Below are positions 18,065 through 25,915 of a stretch of 64,000 nucleotides of DNA, piece after piece (positions within the stretch are counted from its first letter, which is position 1; each line of letters starts with the position of its first letter). Source of the DNA: JADJDM01 sp044352985 (GTDB taxonomy: Bacteria; Bacteroidota; Bacteroidia; B-17B0; Aurantibacillaceae); assembly GCA_044352985.1 (NCBI GenBank), contig JBILCU010000004.1:1-64000 (forward strand), read 5' to 3'. The notes under the pieces were generated by a model. That model saw nothing but the letters and a program-made list of their open reading frames with translations, did not search any database and was not told the DNA's origin. The translations under genes were made by a program, and so were the position numbers.

Positions 18065-19584
18065 TGAAAAAAACAATCTTAATCAATGTTTTGAGTTTAT
18101 TGTTTGCTTTTACCGGCAGATCGCAACAAACGTTATTTGATAGTATTTATTATAATAATTCATCCACATTAAATGAAGAGTTAGAAAGTGCAGTAGGTAT
18201 AACAAGTATTCAAAATAGTTACTACAGTTTAATCAGAGGTTTAAATGTTAATACAAATAAAAGAATTTCATTCATCAGTAAAATTGATAGTGTTGGTAAT
18301 GAAATAAATCGCTATGTATTTAAAAATGATAATCAATATAACTATAATAGTTCTTCTATATGTAGCTCTACTAATAAAATATTTGTAACAGGTACCTACT
18401 TAAATTCCGCAAATCCAGATACAGGTAAATTATTTGTTTTGATATTCAATGATGAATTGGATAGTTTAAGCTTCAATACCTATACATTTTTACTTAAAAC
18501 TGGCTCAATTTCGCAAATAATATTTGATGGTAATAAATATATTTACGGTATTGGTTTTTGTACTGATCTTGGGTCTTATGGAGATTTATTTGTCACTAAA
18601 TTAGACACGATAGGCAATCTTATTTGGAATAAAAAATTTGGCTTAATAACTAGAAATGAAGGAAGTTGCACAATTCAACTAATAGGTAACGATAGTTTGT
18701 TTATTGGTGGTTTAAGCAATGAGGGTGCAAATGGTTCATCCGGTATTGCATTACTATTGGATACAGCTGGTATACAACACTGGATGAGATATATTGATTT
18801 GCCTGGCAAAGAAAATATTTTTGGCGGTGGATTTCATCATTCAGATGGTGGTTTTGCAATGGTTGGTTCTTATTATTTACCGCCTAATGGTGAAAGTGAA
18901 TTGTGTTTTACAAAGCTCAATTCTAGCGGAATAAGAGTTTATGACAGATTTTATTCTCTGGGCATTAAATCAGAAGGTACCGACTATTGTTTTTTTGATG
19001 ATAAGGATTCAACCATAGTTGCAGTAGGTGGTAACTTAAATGTACCCCAGTATCATGAAGCTGCATTAGCAGTAAAGTATTCATTAAATGGCGATACCAT
19101 CTGGACGCGTACTTTCGATAAAAGTTATAATATAAATGGAGCTATTGATCATTTTTATGATGTAATTGCAACTTCTGATGGAGGTTATTTGTTTGCCGGC
19201 CAAACCCGAAGTGGTATAATTGGAATACAAGATGCATGGTTATTAAAAACAGACAGTATAGGTTGTCATCCAAATTATCCTTGCTGGCCTGTATCACATG
19301 TAATTGGTTTATCTCAACAACAGTTATTAAACACCGGTGTTAATTTTAGTATATTCCCTAATCCATTTACAACTAATATATGTATAAAATTCAAACACAT
19401 TTATCAAAATAACTTCTGTAAACTCAAATTGTATAATACAATGGGGCAATTGGTAAAAGAACAAATAGATTACAATTTAAATCCAATAGTTATCTTAAAA
19501 ACAGAAGAAGTTGAACCCGGCATGTACATCCTCGAAATTGAAACACTTTACGCCACCGAAAGGATTAAAATACTTAAAGAATAA
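18064..19584 (+). CDS. T9SS-sorted beta-propeller-like protein, paralogue 1
   Basis: 506 residues overlapping the previous stop codon by one base. A signal peptide (LSLLFAFTGRSQQ) is followed by repeated blocks of the type GGFAMVGSYY, GGYLFAGQTRSG and DAWLLKTDSIG, the sort of repeat found in beta-propeller surface proteins of Bacteroidota, and by a T9SS type A sorting domain (FSIFPNPFTTNICIKF ... MGQLVKEQ ... EPGMYILEIE). Specific function unknown. The gene is a tandem duplicate of the next one: roughly the last 310 residues are almost identical while the N-terminal 190 diverge. Confidence 0.75.
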   Translation: MKKTILINVLSLLFAFTGRSQQTLFDSIYYNNSSTLNEELESAVGITSIQNSYYSLIRGLNVNTNKRISFISKIDSVGNEINRYVFKNDNQYNYNSSSICSSTNKIFVTGTYLNSANPDTGKLFVLIFNDELDSLSFNTYTFLLKTGSISQIIFDGNKYIYGIGFCTDLGSYGDLFVTKLDTIGNLIWNKKFGLITRNEGSCTIQLIGNDSLFIGGLSNEGANGSSGIALLLDTAGIQHWMRYIDLPGKENIFGGGFHHSDGGFAMVGSYYLPPNGESELCFTKLNSSGIRVYDRFYSLGIKSEGTDYCFFDDKDSTIVAVGGNLNVPQYHEAALAVKYSLNGDTIWTRTFDKSYNINGAIDHFYDVIATSDGGYLFAGQTRSGIIGIQDAWLLKTDSIGCHPNYPCWPVSHVIGLSQQQLLNTGVNFSIFPNPFTTNICIKFKHIYQNNFCKLKLYNTMGQLVKEQIDYNLNPIVILKTEEVEPGMYILEIETLYATERIKILKE

Positions 19585-19596
19585 ATACAATGTATA

Positions 19597-21135
19597 ATGA
19601 TGAATTTTAAAATTATAAAACAAACATCAATATTTATACTGTGTTTATTGTTTGCTTTTACCTGCAGATCGCAACAAACATTATTTGATAGTATTTATTA
19701 TAATAATTCATCCACATTAAATGAAGAAGTTGAATCTTGTTTTGGAATAACTGGTAAATTAAACATTTCTTATAGTTGCATTTTAGGCTCAAATCTTTTT
19801 AACGGAAATCGCGTAACCTTTTTGCAAAAAAATGATAGTATAGGTTCAACGTTAATTAGATATTATTATGACAATCTTACTGAAGCAACTCAAAATCCTA
19901 CTTCAAGTTTGATATTAAATAATAAATTAATTGTTGTAGGCACTCATATTAATAATGTAGTTCAGGATACAGGGAATATGTTCATTCATATATTAAATCA
20001 ATCACTTAATACAATAAGTTACAATACATATTCTTTTCCATGGGCTTCTGGTCAATTTAATAATTTAATTACTGATAATATATATTTATATGGAACAGGT
20101 TTCATTGCTAAAAATGATGGAACTTATGGAGATTTATTTGTTGCTAAATTCGACACTTTAGGTAATTTAAAGTGGGTTAATCATTTTGGTCAAGCATCAA
20201 GAAATGAAACAGGAATAACAATACAACTTATAGGCAATGACAGCTTATTTATTGGCGGATTTAGTAATGAGGGTGTAAATGGTTCATCCGGTATTGCATT
20301 GCTATTAGATACAGCTGGTACTCAACACTGGATGAGATATATTGATTTGCCTGGCAAAGAAAATATTTTTGGTGGCGGTTTTCATCATTCAGATGGTGGT
20401 TTTGCAATGATTGGTTCTTATTATTTACCGCCTAATGGTGAAAGTGAATTGTGTTTTACAAAGCTCAATTCTAGCGGAATAAGAGTTTATGACAGATTTT
20501 ATTCTCTAGGCATTAAATCAGAAGGTACCGATTATTGTTTTTTTGATGATAAGGATTCAACCATAGTTGCAGTAGGTGGTAACTTAAATGTACCCCAATT
20601 TCATGAAGCTGCATTAGCAGTAAAGTATTCCTTAAATGGCGATACCATCTGGACGCGTACTTACGATAAAAGTTATAATAGAAATGGGTTTATCGATCAT
20701 TTTTACAGAGGAATAGCAACAAATGACGGAGGATATTTGTTTGCAGGTCAAACTACCAATGGAGTAATTCCGGGTAAAACGGATGCGTGGTTATTAAAAA
20801 CAGACAGTATAGGTTGTCATCCAAATTATCCTTGCTGGCCTGTATCACATGTAATAGGCTCATCTCAACAACAGTTAATAAACACCGGTGTTAATTTTAG
20901 TATATTCCCTAATCCATTTACAAATAATATATGTATAAAATTCAAACACATTTATCAAAATAACTTCTGTAAACTCAAATTGTATAATACAATGGGGCAA
21001 TTGGTAAAAGAACATGTTGATTACAATTTAAATCCTATAGTTAACTTAAAAACAGAAGATGTTGAACCTGGCATGTACATAATCGAAATTGAAACACTCT
21101 ACGCCACCGAAAGGATTAAAATACTTAAAGAATAA
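19597..21135 (+). CDS. T9SS-sorted beta-propeller-like protein, paralogue 2
   Basis: 512 residues, starting 12 bp after paralogue 1 with the same domain order: signal peptide (LCLLFAFTCRSQQ), propeller-like repeats and T9SS sorting domain (FSIFPNPFTNNICIKF). The first ~35 mature residues (TLFDSIYYNNSSTLNEE) and everything from about residue 200 onward match paralogue 1 nearly word for word, while the block between differs strongly. This pattern suits gene conversion of the shared parts or diversifying selection on one face. Function unknown; probably surface exposed. It is the last gene of the operon that starts at 14843. Confidence 0.75.
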   Translation: MMNFKIIKQTSIFILCLLFAFTCRSQQTLFDSIYYNNSSTLNEEVESCFGITGKLNISYSCILGSNLFNGNRVTFLQKNDSIGSTLIRYYYDNLTEATQNPTSSLILNNKLIVVGTHINNVVQDTGNMFIHILNQSLNTISYNTYSFPWASGQFNNLITDNIYLYGTGFIAKNDGTYGDLFVAKFDTLGNLKWVNHFGQASRNETGITIQLIGNDSLFIGGFSNEGVNGSSGIALLLDTAGTQHWMRYIDLPGKENIFGGGFHHSDGGFAMIGSYYLPPNGESELCFTKLNSSGIRVYDRFYSLGIKSEGTDYCFFDDKDSTIVAVGGNLNVPQFHEAALAVKYSLNGDTIWTRTYDKSYNRNGFIDHFYRGIATNDGGYLFAGQTTNGVIPGKTDAWLLKTDSIGCHPNYPCWPVSHVIGSSQQQLINTGVNFSIFPNPFTNNICIKFKHIYQNNFCKLKLYNTMGQLVKEHVDYNLNPIVNLKTEDVEPGMYIIEIETLYATERIKILKE

Positions 21136-21212
21136 ACACAATGTATAAATCGATAGCGTTAATTTGTTGCTTAAGATGAGAAAAAGCTAATCCGTTCATT
21201 GGCATCACCCAG

Positions 21213-21335
21213 TTAGCGCGAAAATATTTTCCGTGCATTAGAAGTACAATAAAATAATTTACCGTTAACTAAAATTTAATCGTAGTTTATCGCTCCTCTC
21301 CGAGGGAGAGGTGTAAGGAGGTGAAACTATCTTCT
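21213..21335 (+). repeat. REP-like repeat plus truncated composite repeat, copy 4
   Basis: The palindrome TTAGCGCGAAAATATTTTCCGTGCATTAG (21213-21241) and its tail are followed by CTCCTCTCCGAGGGAGAGG and GTAAGGAGGTGAAAC. The block stops before the promoter half, unlike copies 1-3. The rest of the 21,136-21,577 gap holds only the promoter noted next. Confidence 0.75.
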
Positions 21336-21472
21336 CTCTCCAAAACCGAGTAGTACAACTTTAATTCTATACATTATTTTTAAAATAAAATGACAAAATA
21401 TAATTTTTCTAATGTTTTCTTATATCGCTAAATCACTGTATATTTATGTAAAACAGTAATTTACACATATAG

Positions 21473-21504
21473 TTGATTAAATACTAAATAGATTATTAAC
21501 TTTG
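21473..21504 (+). promoter_or_regulatory. Promoter of the PIN-domain pair
   Basis: TTG at 21473-21475, a 21-base spacer and TAACTTTG at 21497-21504 match the Bacteroidota promoter. The TTG start codon of the first gene is about 73 bases downstream. Confidence 0.6.
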
Positions 21505-21577
21505 TTGTGTTAAATTGTAAACTTATTTCAAATATTACCGTTTAACTACTATACTTACATTTGCTTAATTAATCTTC

Positions 21578-22531
21578 TTGGAAACTAAAGCAATACATAC
21601 AATAAAACTTAATAATTTTGAATTTCCTAATGGTGAAATTCCTTTTAATGTATTGACTAAAATAACAGATCAATTACGTAAAGTTTCTGAAGGCGCTTTA
21701 AGATTTTATATAGAAGGGCATAGTAGTAACAAGAGAGGTAGAGACCCAGAATGGGTAGAAAAATCTCTTGATTTTACGCTTTCAGGTATAAAAAAAGGTT
21801 CCACAATATTAGAGGTTAAAGCTCCTTATCTTACTGAAACACTAGGGAACTATCAACAACCACTATTTGATGAATTAGGTGTAAATAGTTTAACCAATCA
21901 AACTGCAATAGGTTTGGCAATTGCGGCTTATGAAAAGGCAACTGAAAGTCCAGACTGTATTGATACCTTTGACAAAAATTTGCTTAAAGTAATGTTAGGT
22001 TTTAATAAGTTTTTTGGTAATGATTCAAAGTCATATATAAACATTAACGGCACATCAAAACAGAAAATTAAAATCGCACCAACAACGCTACAAAAAATAA
22101 AAATTTTAGAAGAAAAAACTCCCGTTGATCAAAAAATTAAAATTACCGGTAAACTTGAAATGATGAAATATTCTAGTAATCTACTAGAATTAGTTAACGC
22201 TAATGGTAAATTTAAAGCACATTTAAGCAATGAGTTTTCTTTTGACAAAGCAACACCGTATTTCGGTAAGAATATAACTTGTACCGGCATAGCACATTTT
22301 AATCCAAAAGGTCAAATATCTTCTATTGAAATATCAAATATTACTCATGCAGATACTTCTGCCTCATTCTTTAGTAACTCAAATTTCGCTATACAAGAAA
22401 AATTAGACTTACCTGGTATAATTTTAAAACAAAATTACAAAGGCACATCTTCTGCAAAAATCAATAAGCTCATAAAGGAAATTGATGTTGATGATGATTT
22501 AGAAACATTATTGCAAACACTTAGTGCTTAA
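21578..22531 (+). CDS. Large partner of a PIN-domain protein (candidate antitoxin)
   Basis: 317 residues, start codon TTG at 21578; no nearby ATG fits, since the next Met codons fall inside the conserved-looking region. The first 150 residues form a mixed alpha/beta region (FRKVSEGALRFYIEG-like start, then a helical LLKVMLGFNKFF). Residues ~185-265 look like a small beta-barrel (KITGKLEMMKYSSNLLELV ... GKNITCTGIAHF). The C-terminus (SAKINKLIKEIDVDDDLETLL) is an acidic helix that could dock on a partner. I recognise no family and no DNA-binding motif. The gene ends 13 bp before a PIN ribonuclease, the usual arrangement of an antitoxin, but at 317 residues it is far larger than VapB-type antitoxins. 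Confidence 0.6.
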   Translation: METKAIHTIKLNNFEFPNGEIPFNVLTKITDQLRKVSEGALRFYIEGHSSNKRGRDPEWVEKSLDFTLSGIKKGSTILEVKAPYLTETLGNYQQPLFDELGVNSLTNQTAIGLAIAAYEKATESPDCIDTFDKNLLKVMLGFNKFFGNDSKSYININGTSKQKIKIAPTTLQKIKILEEKTPVDQKIKITGKLEMMKYSSNLLELVNANGKFKAHLSNEFSFDKATPYFGKNITCTGIAHFNPKGQISSIEISNITHADTSASFFSNSNFAIQEKLDLPGIILKQNYKGTSSAKINKLIKEIDVDDDLETLLQTLSA

Positions 22532-22544
22532 TTGATTTTAGTAA

Positions 22545-23003
22545 ATGAATTTTGTTTTTGACACCAATGTAATTTTATATTACTTAACCAAAAATGCATT
22601 AGCGGAAAAGCTAGATGTTCAGTTAAAGCCTTTCGATTCTACAAATTTCTCTATTATTTCTATTGTAACGGAAGGTGAATTAAAGTCTCTTGCACTTCAA
22701 AGAAATTGGGGAATTAAAAAAACGGAAAGCATCAATAAGTTTATGGAACAATTTCTTAAAGTTCCAATTCAATCAAATGATTTAATAGGAGCTTATGCTG
22801 AAATAGATAATTATAGTCAGGGAAAAAGTTTAACTCATGAATATCCTCAAGGATTTACATCAAAAAACATGGGTAAAAACGATCTTTGGATAGCAGCTAC
22901 AGCAAAAGTCACCAACTCAACAATTCTAACAAACGATAATGATTTCGACCATTTAAAAGGAATTTTTGTCGATGTTTTTTCACTAAATAAGGATTTAAAA
23001 TAA
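22545..23003 (+). CDS. PIN-domain ribonuclease (VapC-like toxin candidate)
   Basis: 152 residues with the PIN acidic set: Asp6 in NFVFDTNVILYYL, Glu45 in VTEGEL, Asp113 in KNDLWIAATA and Asp131/Asp133 in LTNDNDFDHL. These coordinate Mg/Mn for RNA cleavage in VapC-type toxins. Length and spacing of the acids fit a complete single-domain PIN protein. It directly follows the 317-residue gene and is probably co-transcribed with it. In canonical VapBC pairs the partner is a short DNA-binding antitoxin; here the partner is large, so the pair is either a non-canonical toxin-antitoxin system or an RNA-processing unit. Confidence 0.8.
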   Translation: MNFVFDTNVILYYLTKNALAEKLDVQLKPFDSTNFSIISIVTEGELKSLALQRNWGIKKTESINKFMEQFLKVPIQSNDLIGAYAEIDNYSQGKSLTHEYPQGFTSKNMGKNDLWIAATAKVTNSTILTNDNDFDHLKGIFVDVFSLNKDLK

Positions 23004-23017
23004 TACTCCCCACAAAT

Positions 23018-23028
23018 CCCCCCCCCCC
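23018..23028 (+). repeat. Poly-C tract of 11 bases
   Basis: An uninterrupted run of 11 cytosines lies 14 bases after the PIN stop codon, striking in such AT-rich DNA. It is outside any gene I can call, so no frame-switching role is evident; it marks the edge of the gene-free, higher-GC tract. Confidence 0.8.
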
Positions 23029-23789
23029 AAGGTAAATCGGAGTTCCTCAGCCTGCTCCCAACAACAAAATTTGCCAAACCAAAATAGCACATGCTTATAC
23101 TTTAATGTATCTTTTTAAGGTTTCTCGCATAAGCTATTTTGTAAGTTACGTTGCTCATTCCATTCCGCTACTTCACTTACTTGGGGTTTGTCATATTTGT
23201 TGTTTTGGTCACGGGCTTTCGTCACGGTAGCCTACATTGTCCTTCAAGCACCTTCATTCATTTCGCTCCATTATCGCCGTTACATCCGCTTCGCTACTTA
23301 CACTGGCTTTCATTCCCCTTCATTCATTGCAGTAGCTTTCAGTCCACCGGCTACCTTAGTATAGCGTGCCTTGCTTGTCGCTCAGGCTTCGGACTGTCAT
23401 AGTTTTTGTAACCACATTTGCTTTTCAGCGCACTACCGTAGCCAAAGCAAACTCCCACACACAAAACAAAAACTCCGCCAGCCCTCGTGTTTTCAACATA
23501 GTTTGCAACCGCCCTTGCTTTCACAAGTTCAAGCTTCGTGCTCCTTTGCTGCACACCTTCGCTCCACACGCAGTAGGCACGAACACACAGCGGACTGCAA
23601 TCCACTTCGCTACTTGCAACCGCTCTCCCTAAACACGCCGCAGGCGCTTTTACCTTATTGTCTAATTTTATTTTTTAGGATTAAATCAATACTCATAACT
23701 ATAACTGAAACAGAAAATTTAAAAGCAATATAAAGTAGTTTTTTCCCGAGCGCAGGCCTCGAACAAACGCGGTGCCGATGCGGGTGAAT

Positions 23790-23838
23790 GCTTTTTTTAG
23801 GGCAGCCAGGTGGAATGGCTGTCCGTAAAGAAAAAAGC
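23790..23838. other. Two-part hairpin in the gene-free tract
   Basis: GCTTTTTTTAGGGCAGCC pairs with GGCTGTCCGTAAAGAAAAAAGC across a 9-base loop (AGGTGGAAT). The stem of about 18 bp is too long and too interrupted for a plain terminator. On the minus strand the flanking CACCCGCATCGGCACCGCG precedes it. Confidence 0.65.
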
Positions 23839-23881
23839 AGAGAGCAAAAGCAATCGTTTGTTCTTGATTTCTTTTTGTTAC

Positions 23882-23907
23882 CTTTTTCTTGATCAAGCAA
23901 GAAAAAG
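23882..23907. other. Perfect 10-bp inverted repeat
   Basis: CTTTTTCTTG-ATCAAG-CAAGAAAAAG, a perfect stem with a six-base loop that can extend through the TGATCA centre. It could act as a weak terminator in either direction. Confidence 0.65.
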
Positions 23908-24070
23908 TAAATAAAATATTTCCGTTAATCTTCTACAATCCTTTTAAATAATTTATATTATCTAATCCTTAATCAAAAATGAAAATTTGCAAATAGCAAT
24001 GCGTATTCACTGAGACATTAACCTTATAATAAAAAACTCAGCAAAGTTGGGGCTGTGCCACACCTCCTTT

Positions 24071-24175
24071 GCTGTGCATTTTCAAGGTCTAGCCCTCTGG
24101 GTTTTGCTAAAAAAATCTCCACACTTCGTGTAGTATTTTTTTAGACAAAAACCTTGACAATGCTCCCTGCACAGC
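24071..24175. other. 105-base nested inverted repeat (possible structured RNA or recombination site)
   Basis: Matching arms occur in order outward to inward: GCTGTGC (24071) with GCACAGC (24169-24175); CAAGG (24083) with CCTTG (24152); TTTTGCTAAAAAAAT (24102) with ATTTTTTTAGACAAAA (24135); and the apical ACACTTCGTGT (24121-24131). The whole element folds into one long imperfect hairpin with internal loops (one side carries TCTAGCCCTCTGGG). It ends about 100 bases before the first gene of the phage-like cluster. Confidence 0.7.
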
Positions 24176-24277
24176 CCTTTCTCATTGGCTTTCTTTTTTA
24201 TTTTTTTCGGTTTTTATTTTTTCTTTTAAAAATATCGCTGAGCGCAGCGAAGCATAATAAATTTTAAATCCATAGTT

Positions 24278-24703
24278 ATGCTTAAACCAAAAATCAAATG
24301 CCATAGTATTGGCAACAGGTATCAACAACCGCATTTTTTTATCCTGTCTCGCGGTAAAAACTCCGGCAAACCATTAGCCGAGTATTGTGCAAATTGTTTC
24401 GTTTTTATCGCAGATAATGAAGATGAAAAATGGCACTATTTTAACCTCTGTTATGCATTATGGCAGGGCAAGTATTTTCATCGCTTGTTAGTAGGTTCAG
24501 TCATTGAGTTCATTCGCATTGATGAATTTGCAGTCGCTCTTCATCACGTAAACATTAACATCTCACAAAACAAAACAGATTATTTAAAACAATTGGATTA
24601 TATTCATCAACTCAATAAACACGAAGATGTACTTCGCAATCAAATCAAACTCATCCATCAGGCAAAACAAGCAATGGTTCACAAAATGCTTTCAGGTCGT
24701 TAA
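24278..24703 (+). CDS. DUF6943-like conserved protein of mobile elements
   Basis: 141 residues. HFFILSRGKNSGKPLAEYC, ANCFVFIADNEDEKWHYFNL and CYALWQGKYFHRLLVGSVIEF match my memory of a Bacteroidota family (DUF6943-like) found around phage-like and mobile regions; the family number is from memory and should be checked. The helical C-terminal third (YLKQLDYIHQLNKHEDVLRNQIKLIHQAKQ) may be a coiled coil. Its biochemical function is unknown to me. It stands alone on the plus strand, converging on the phage-like minus-strand cluster with a shared terminator between. Confidence 0.6.
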   Translation: MLKPKIKCHSIGNRYQQPHFFILSRGKNSGKPLAEYCANCFVFIADNEDEKWHYFNLCYALWQGKYFHRLLVGSVIEFIRIDEFAVALHHVNINISQNKTDYLKQLDYIHQLNKHEDVLRNQIKLIHQAKQAMVHKMLSGR

Positions 24704-24708
24704 AACAA

Positions 24709-24738
24709 AATAGGTCGCTCCTTGCGGGGCGACCTATT
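24709..24738. terminator. Bidirectional terminator
   Basis: AATAGGTCGC-TCCTTGCGGG-GCGACCTATT, a perfect 10-bp stem between two convergent genes ending at 24703 and 24759. Confidence 0.85.
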
Positions 24739-24758
24739 AATAATTAGTGTTGAAGTAA

Positions 24759-24947
24759 TTATTTATTCAATCGTTTAACCAGCCATTTCATCAACAAGGA
24801 AACACTAAAACTAACCACAGCCCCCAAGGCTGCAAGGACTACTGTTTTAATAATATCCGATGAACCAATGTTCACCAATACAGTTAAGACTGTTCCGCAA
24901 ACAGTGCCCAGGATTGTTCCGTTTTCTATGTGCTGATGGCTTGCCAT
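24759..24947 (-). CDS. Holin-like small membrane protein
   Basis: 62 residues: a short polar start (MASHQHIENG), two hydrophobic segments (ILGTVCGTVLTVLVNIG and IIKTVVLAALGAVVSFSVSLLM) and a basic tail (KWLVKRLNK). Two membrane helices with a charged C-terminus fit a small class II-like holin, a protein that makes holes in the inner membrane for an endolysin. It is the last gene of a minus-strand cluster containing a DUF5675 protein, which strengthens this reading. Sequence similarity to a named holin family cannot be claimed. Confidence 0.55.
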   Translation of the reverse strand: MASHQHIENGTILGTVCGTVLTVLVNIGSSDIIKTVVLAALGAVVSFSVSLLMKWLVKRLNK

Positions 24948-24969
24948 TTCTTTATAAATAAATTTTTAC

Positions 24970-25260
24970 TTATGCAGTTCTTCCTGCATCCGCTTTGGTG
25001 AGTTTTGCGTTCGTATTGAATAACAATTTCGGTTGCGAAGCATCTACTTCACTAGGTTCAATACTTAAACTCAACCATTCCTCTTTTGTGAAGCCGGTAT
25101 TTTCATTTAACTCCTGAAAGGTTTTTGCTGTTTCTTGTTTTAGTGTCAGCATAATTTTAGCCGGATTAAATTCCGCATTTTCACTTAACTTTTGTGAAGG
25201 GATTACCTGCAACTCAATCTGAGTTGTAGTGTTTTCAATTTGATTTTTTTCCTGATTCAT
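24970..25260 (-). CDS. Small acidic protein of the phage-like cluster
   Basis: 96 residues, hydrophilic, with no membrane segment. The middle (EFNPAKIMLTLKQETAKTF, ELNENTGFTKEEWLSLSIE) predicts two helices, with Gln/Glu/Thr-rich flanks. No family recognised. It lies 22 bp upstream of the holin-like gene and 22 bp downstream of the 74-residue gene, in the same transcription unit, so a role linked to the cluster is likely. Confidence 0.55.
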   Translation of the reverse strand: MNQEKNQIENTTTQIELQVIPSQKLSENAEFNPAKIMLTLKQETAKTFQELNENTGFTKEEWLSLSIEPSEVDASQPKLLFNTNAKLTKADAGRTA

Positions 25261-25282
25261 TTTTTCTGATTTTAATTTTTAA

Positions 25283-25507
25283 TTACTGTTTTTCTTGTTT
25301 GCCTTCTTCGATGGTTACTGCCTGACTTACTGCTGTTGCTACACTTCCTGCAACTATCAAATATCCGCCAATGCTTACAACCAATGCCGGTATTGCTATC
25401 GGTGATGCCACTATTACTCCACCTGCGGCTGCCAATCCTAAACCAAGGTTTCTTAATTTTTTAAAGAACCTGGGGGTGGGCGATTTTAATCGGTCAACTA
25501 CTGTCAT
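25283..25507 (-). CDS. Small membrane protein translationally coupled to the DUF5675 gene
   Basis: I take the ATG at 25507 (74 residues, MTVVDRLKSPTPRFF) in place of the longer frame from 25654, because this ATG overlaps the upstream stop codon as ATGA and the longer N-terminus would be a Cys-rich shadow of the upstream gene. A basic stretch (RFFKKLRN) leads into one long hydrophobic segment (LGLGLAAAGGVIVASPIAIPALVVSIGGYLIVAG) that could form a hairpin of two helices, and a Glu/Lys tail. Function unknown; perhaps a spanin- or holin-like accessory. Confidence 0.6.
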   Translation of the reverse strand: MTVVDRLKSPTPRFFKKLRNLGLGLAAAGGVIVASPIAIPALVVSIGGYLIVAGSVATAVSQAVTIEEGKQEKQ

Positions 25508-25914
25508 TGTTTTTTTTGATTTGATTGAATGATGAGATAAACTTTTTCTTTTTGCTCTAATAAAGGAAACACGATAGCACATAATTTTCTCATGGCACTT
25601 ACAGAGGCATACCCTTTTCCTGCACCGGCTAAAATTGTTACAGGTGCAATGCATCCCTTTAATTCTTTCAAAGCATCATTTGCAGGATGAATTAAGATAT
25701 ACGCTCTTTCAGGAACTTTCATAAGCATAAGGTGCCATTTGAATTTAGCGCTGTATCTTTTTACCAATTCATACCTTCCTTCGGGTACACAAGAAATCCT
25801 TTTTTGATTGTTTTTCCATGGTAGTTCTATGCTATGGCATATACATTCATTACCAATAAAAATACTGCCGTTTGTACCCGAGGTATCGTATTTCCTTATA
25901 AGTACGAGTTCCAT
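25504..25914 (-). CDS. DUF5675 family protein
   Basis: 136 residues. MELVLIRKYDTSGTNGSIFI, CHSIELPWKNNQKRISCVPE, GRYELVKRYSAKFKWHLML and ERAYILIHPANDALKELKGC are characteristic of the DUF5675 family, commonly found in phages and phage-like regions of Bacteroidota; the IHPAN...KGCI segment recalls the His/Cys region of L,D-transpeptidase-like folds, so a cell-wall-directed activity is possible (inference). The gene begins 1 bp after the stop of the 249-residue gene and overlaps the next start by four bases, so the three are one translational unit. Confidence 0.75.
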   Translation of the reverse strand: MELVLIRKYDTSGTNGSIFIGNECICHSIELPWKNNQKRISCVPEGRYELVKRYSAKFKWHLMLMKVPERAYILIHPANDALKELKGCIAPVTILAGAGKGYASVSAMRKLCAIVFPLLEQKEKVYLIIQSNQKKQ

Positions 25915-25915
25915 C

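Larger units (their letters stand above)
23040..24277. other. Gene-free, higher-GC, hairpin-rich tract
   Basis: About 1.24 kb without a credible gene. The six open frames here overlap each other on both strands and have odd composition (Cys, His and Arg rich). From 23,150 to 23,650 the GC content is visibly above that of flanking DNA and the phrase CGCTACTT recurs (TCCGCTACTTCACTTAC, CGCTTCGCTACTTACAC, ACTTCGCTACTTGCAAC). From 23,740 on come three strong inverted repeats listed separately. Possible readings are a decayed mobile element, a structured non-coding RNA locus, or the control region of the phage-like cluster that follows. I cannot choose between them. Confidence 0.6.

Noticed and set aside
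23018..23028. Phase-variable poly-C switch
   Set aside because: The run lies after the PIN stop codon and outside any promoter I can place, so changes in length would not alter a reading frame.
23151..23900. Several overlapping open frames of 80-120 codons on both strands
   Set aside because: They overlap each other, are rich in Cys, His and Arg, have no plausible start region, and none has a recognisable domain; the higher GC of the tract removes stop codons by chance.
25508..25654. 49-residue Cys-rich N-terminal extension of the small membrane protein
   Set aside because: It lies wholly inside the DUF5675 gene in another frame, while the ATGA overlap gives a normal coupled start at 25507.
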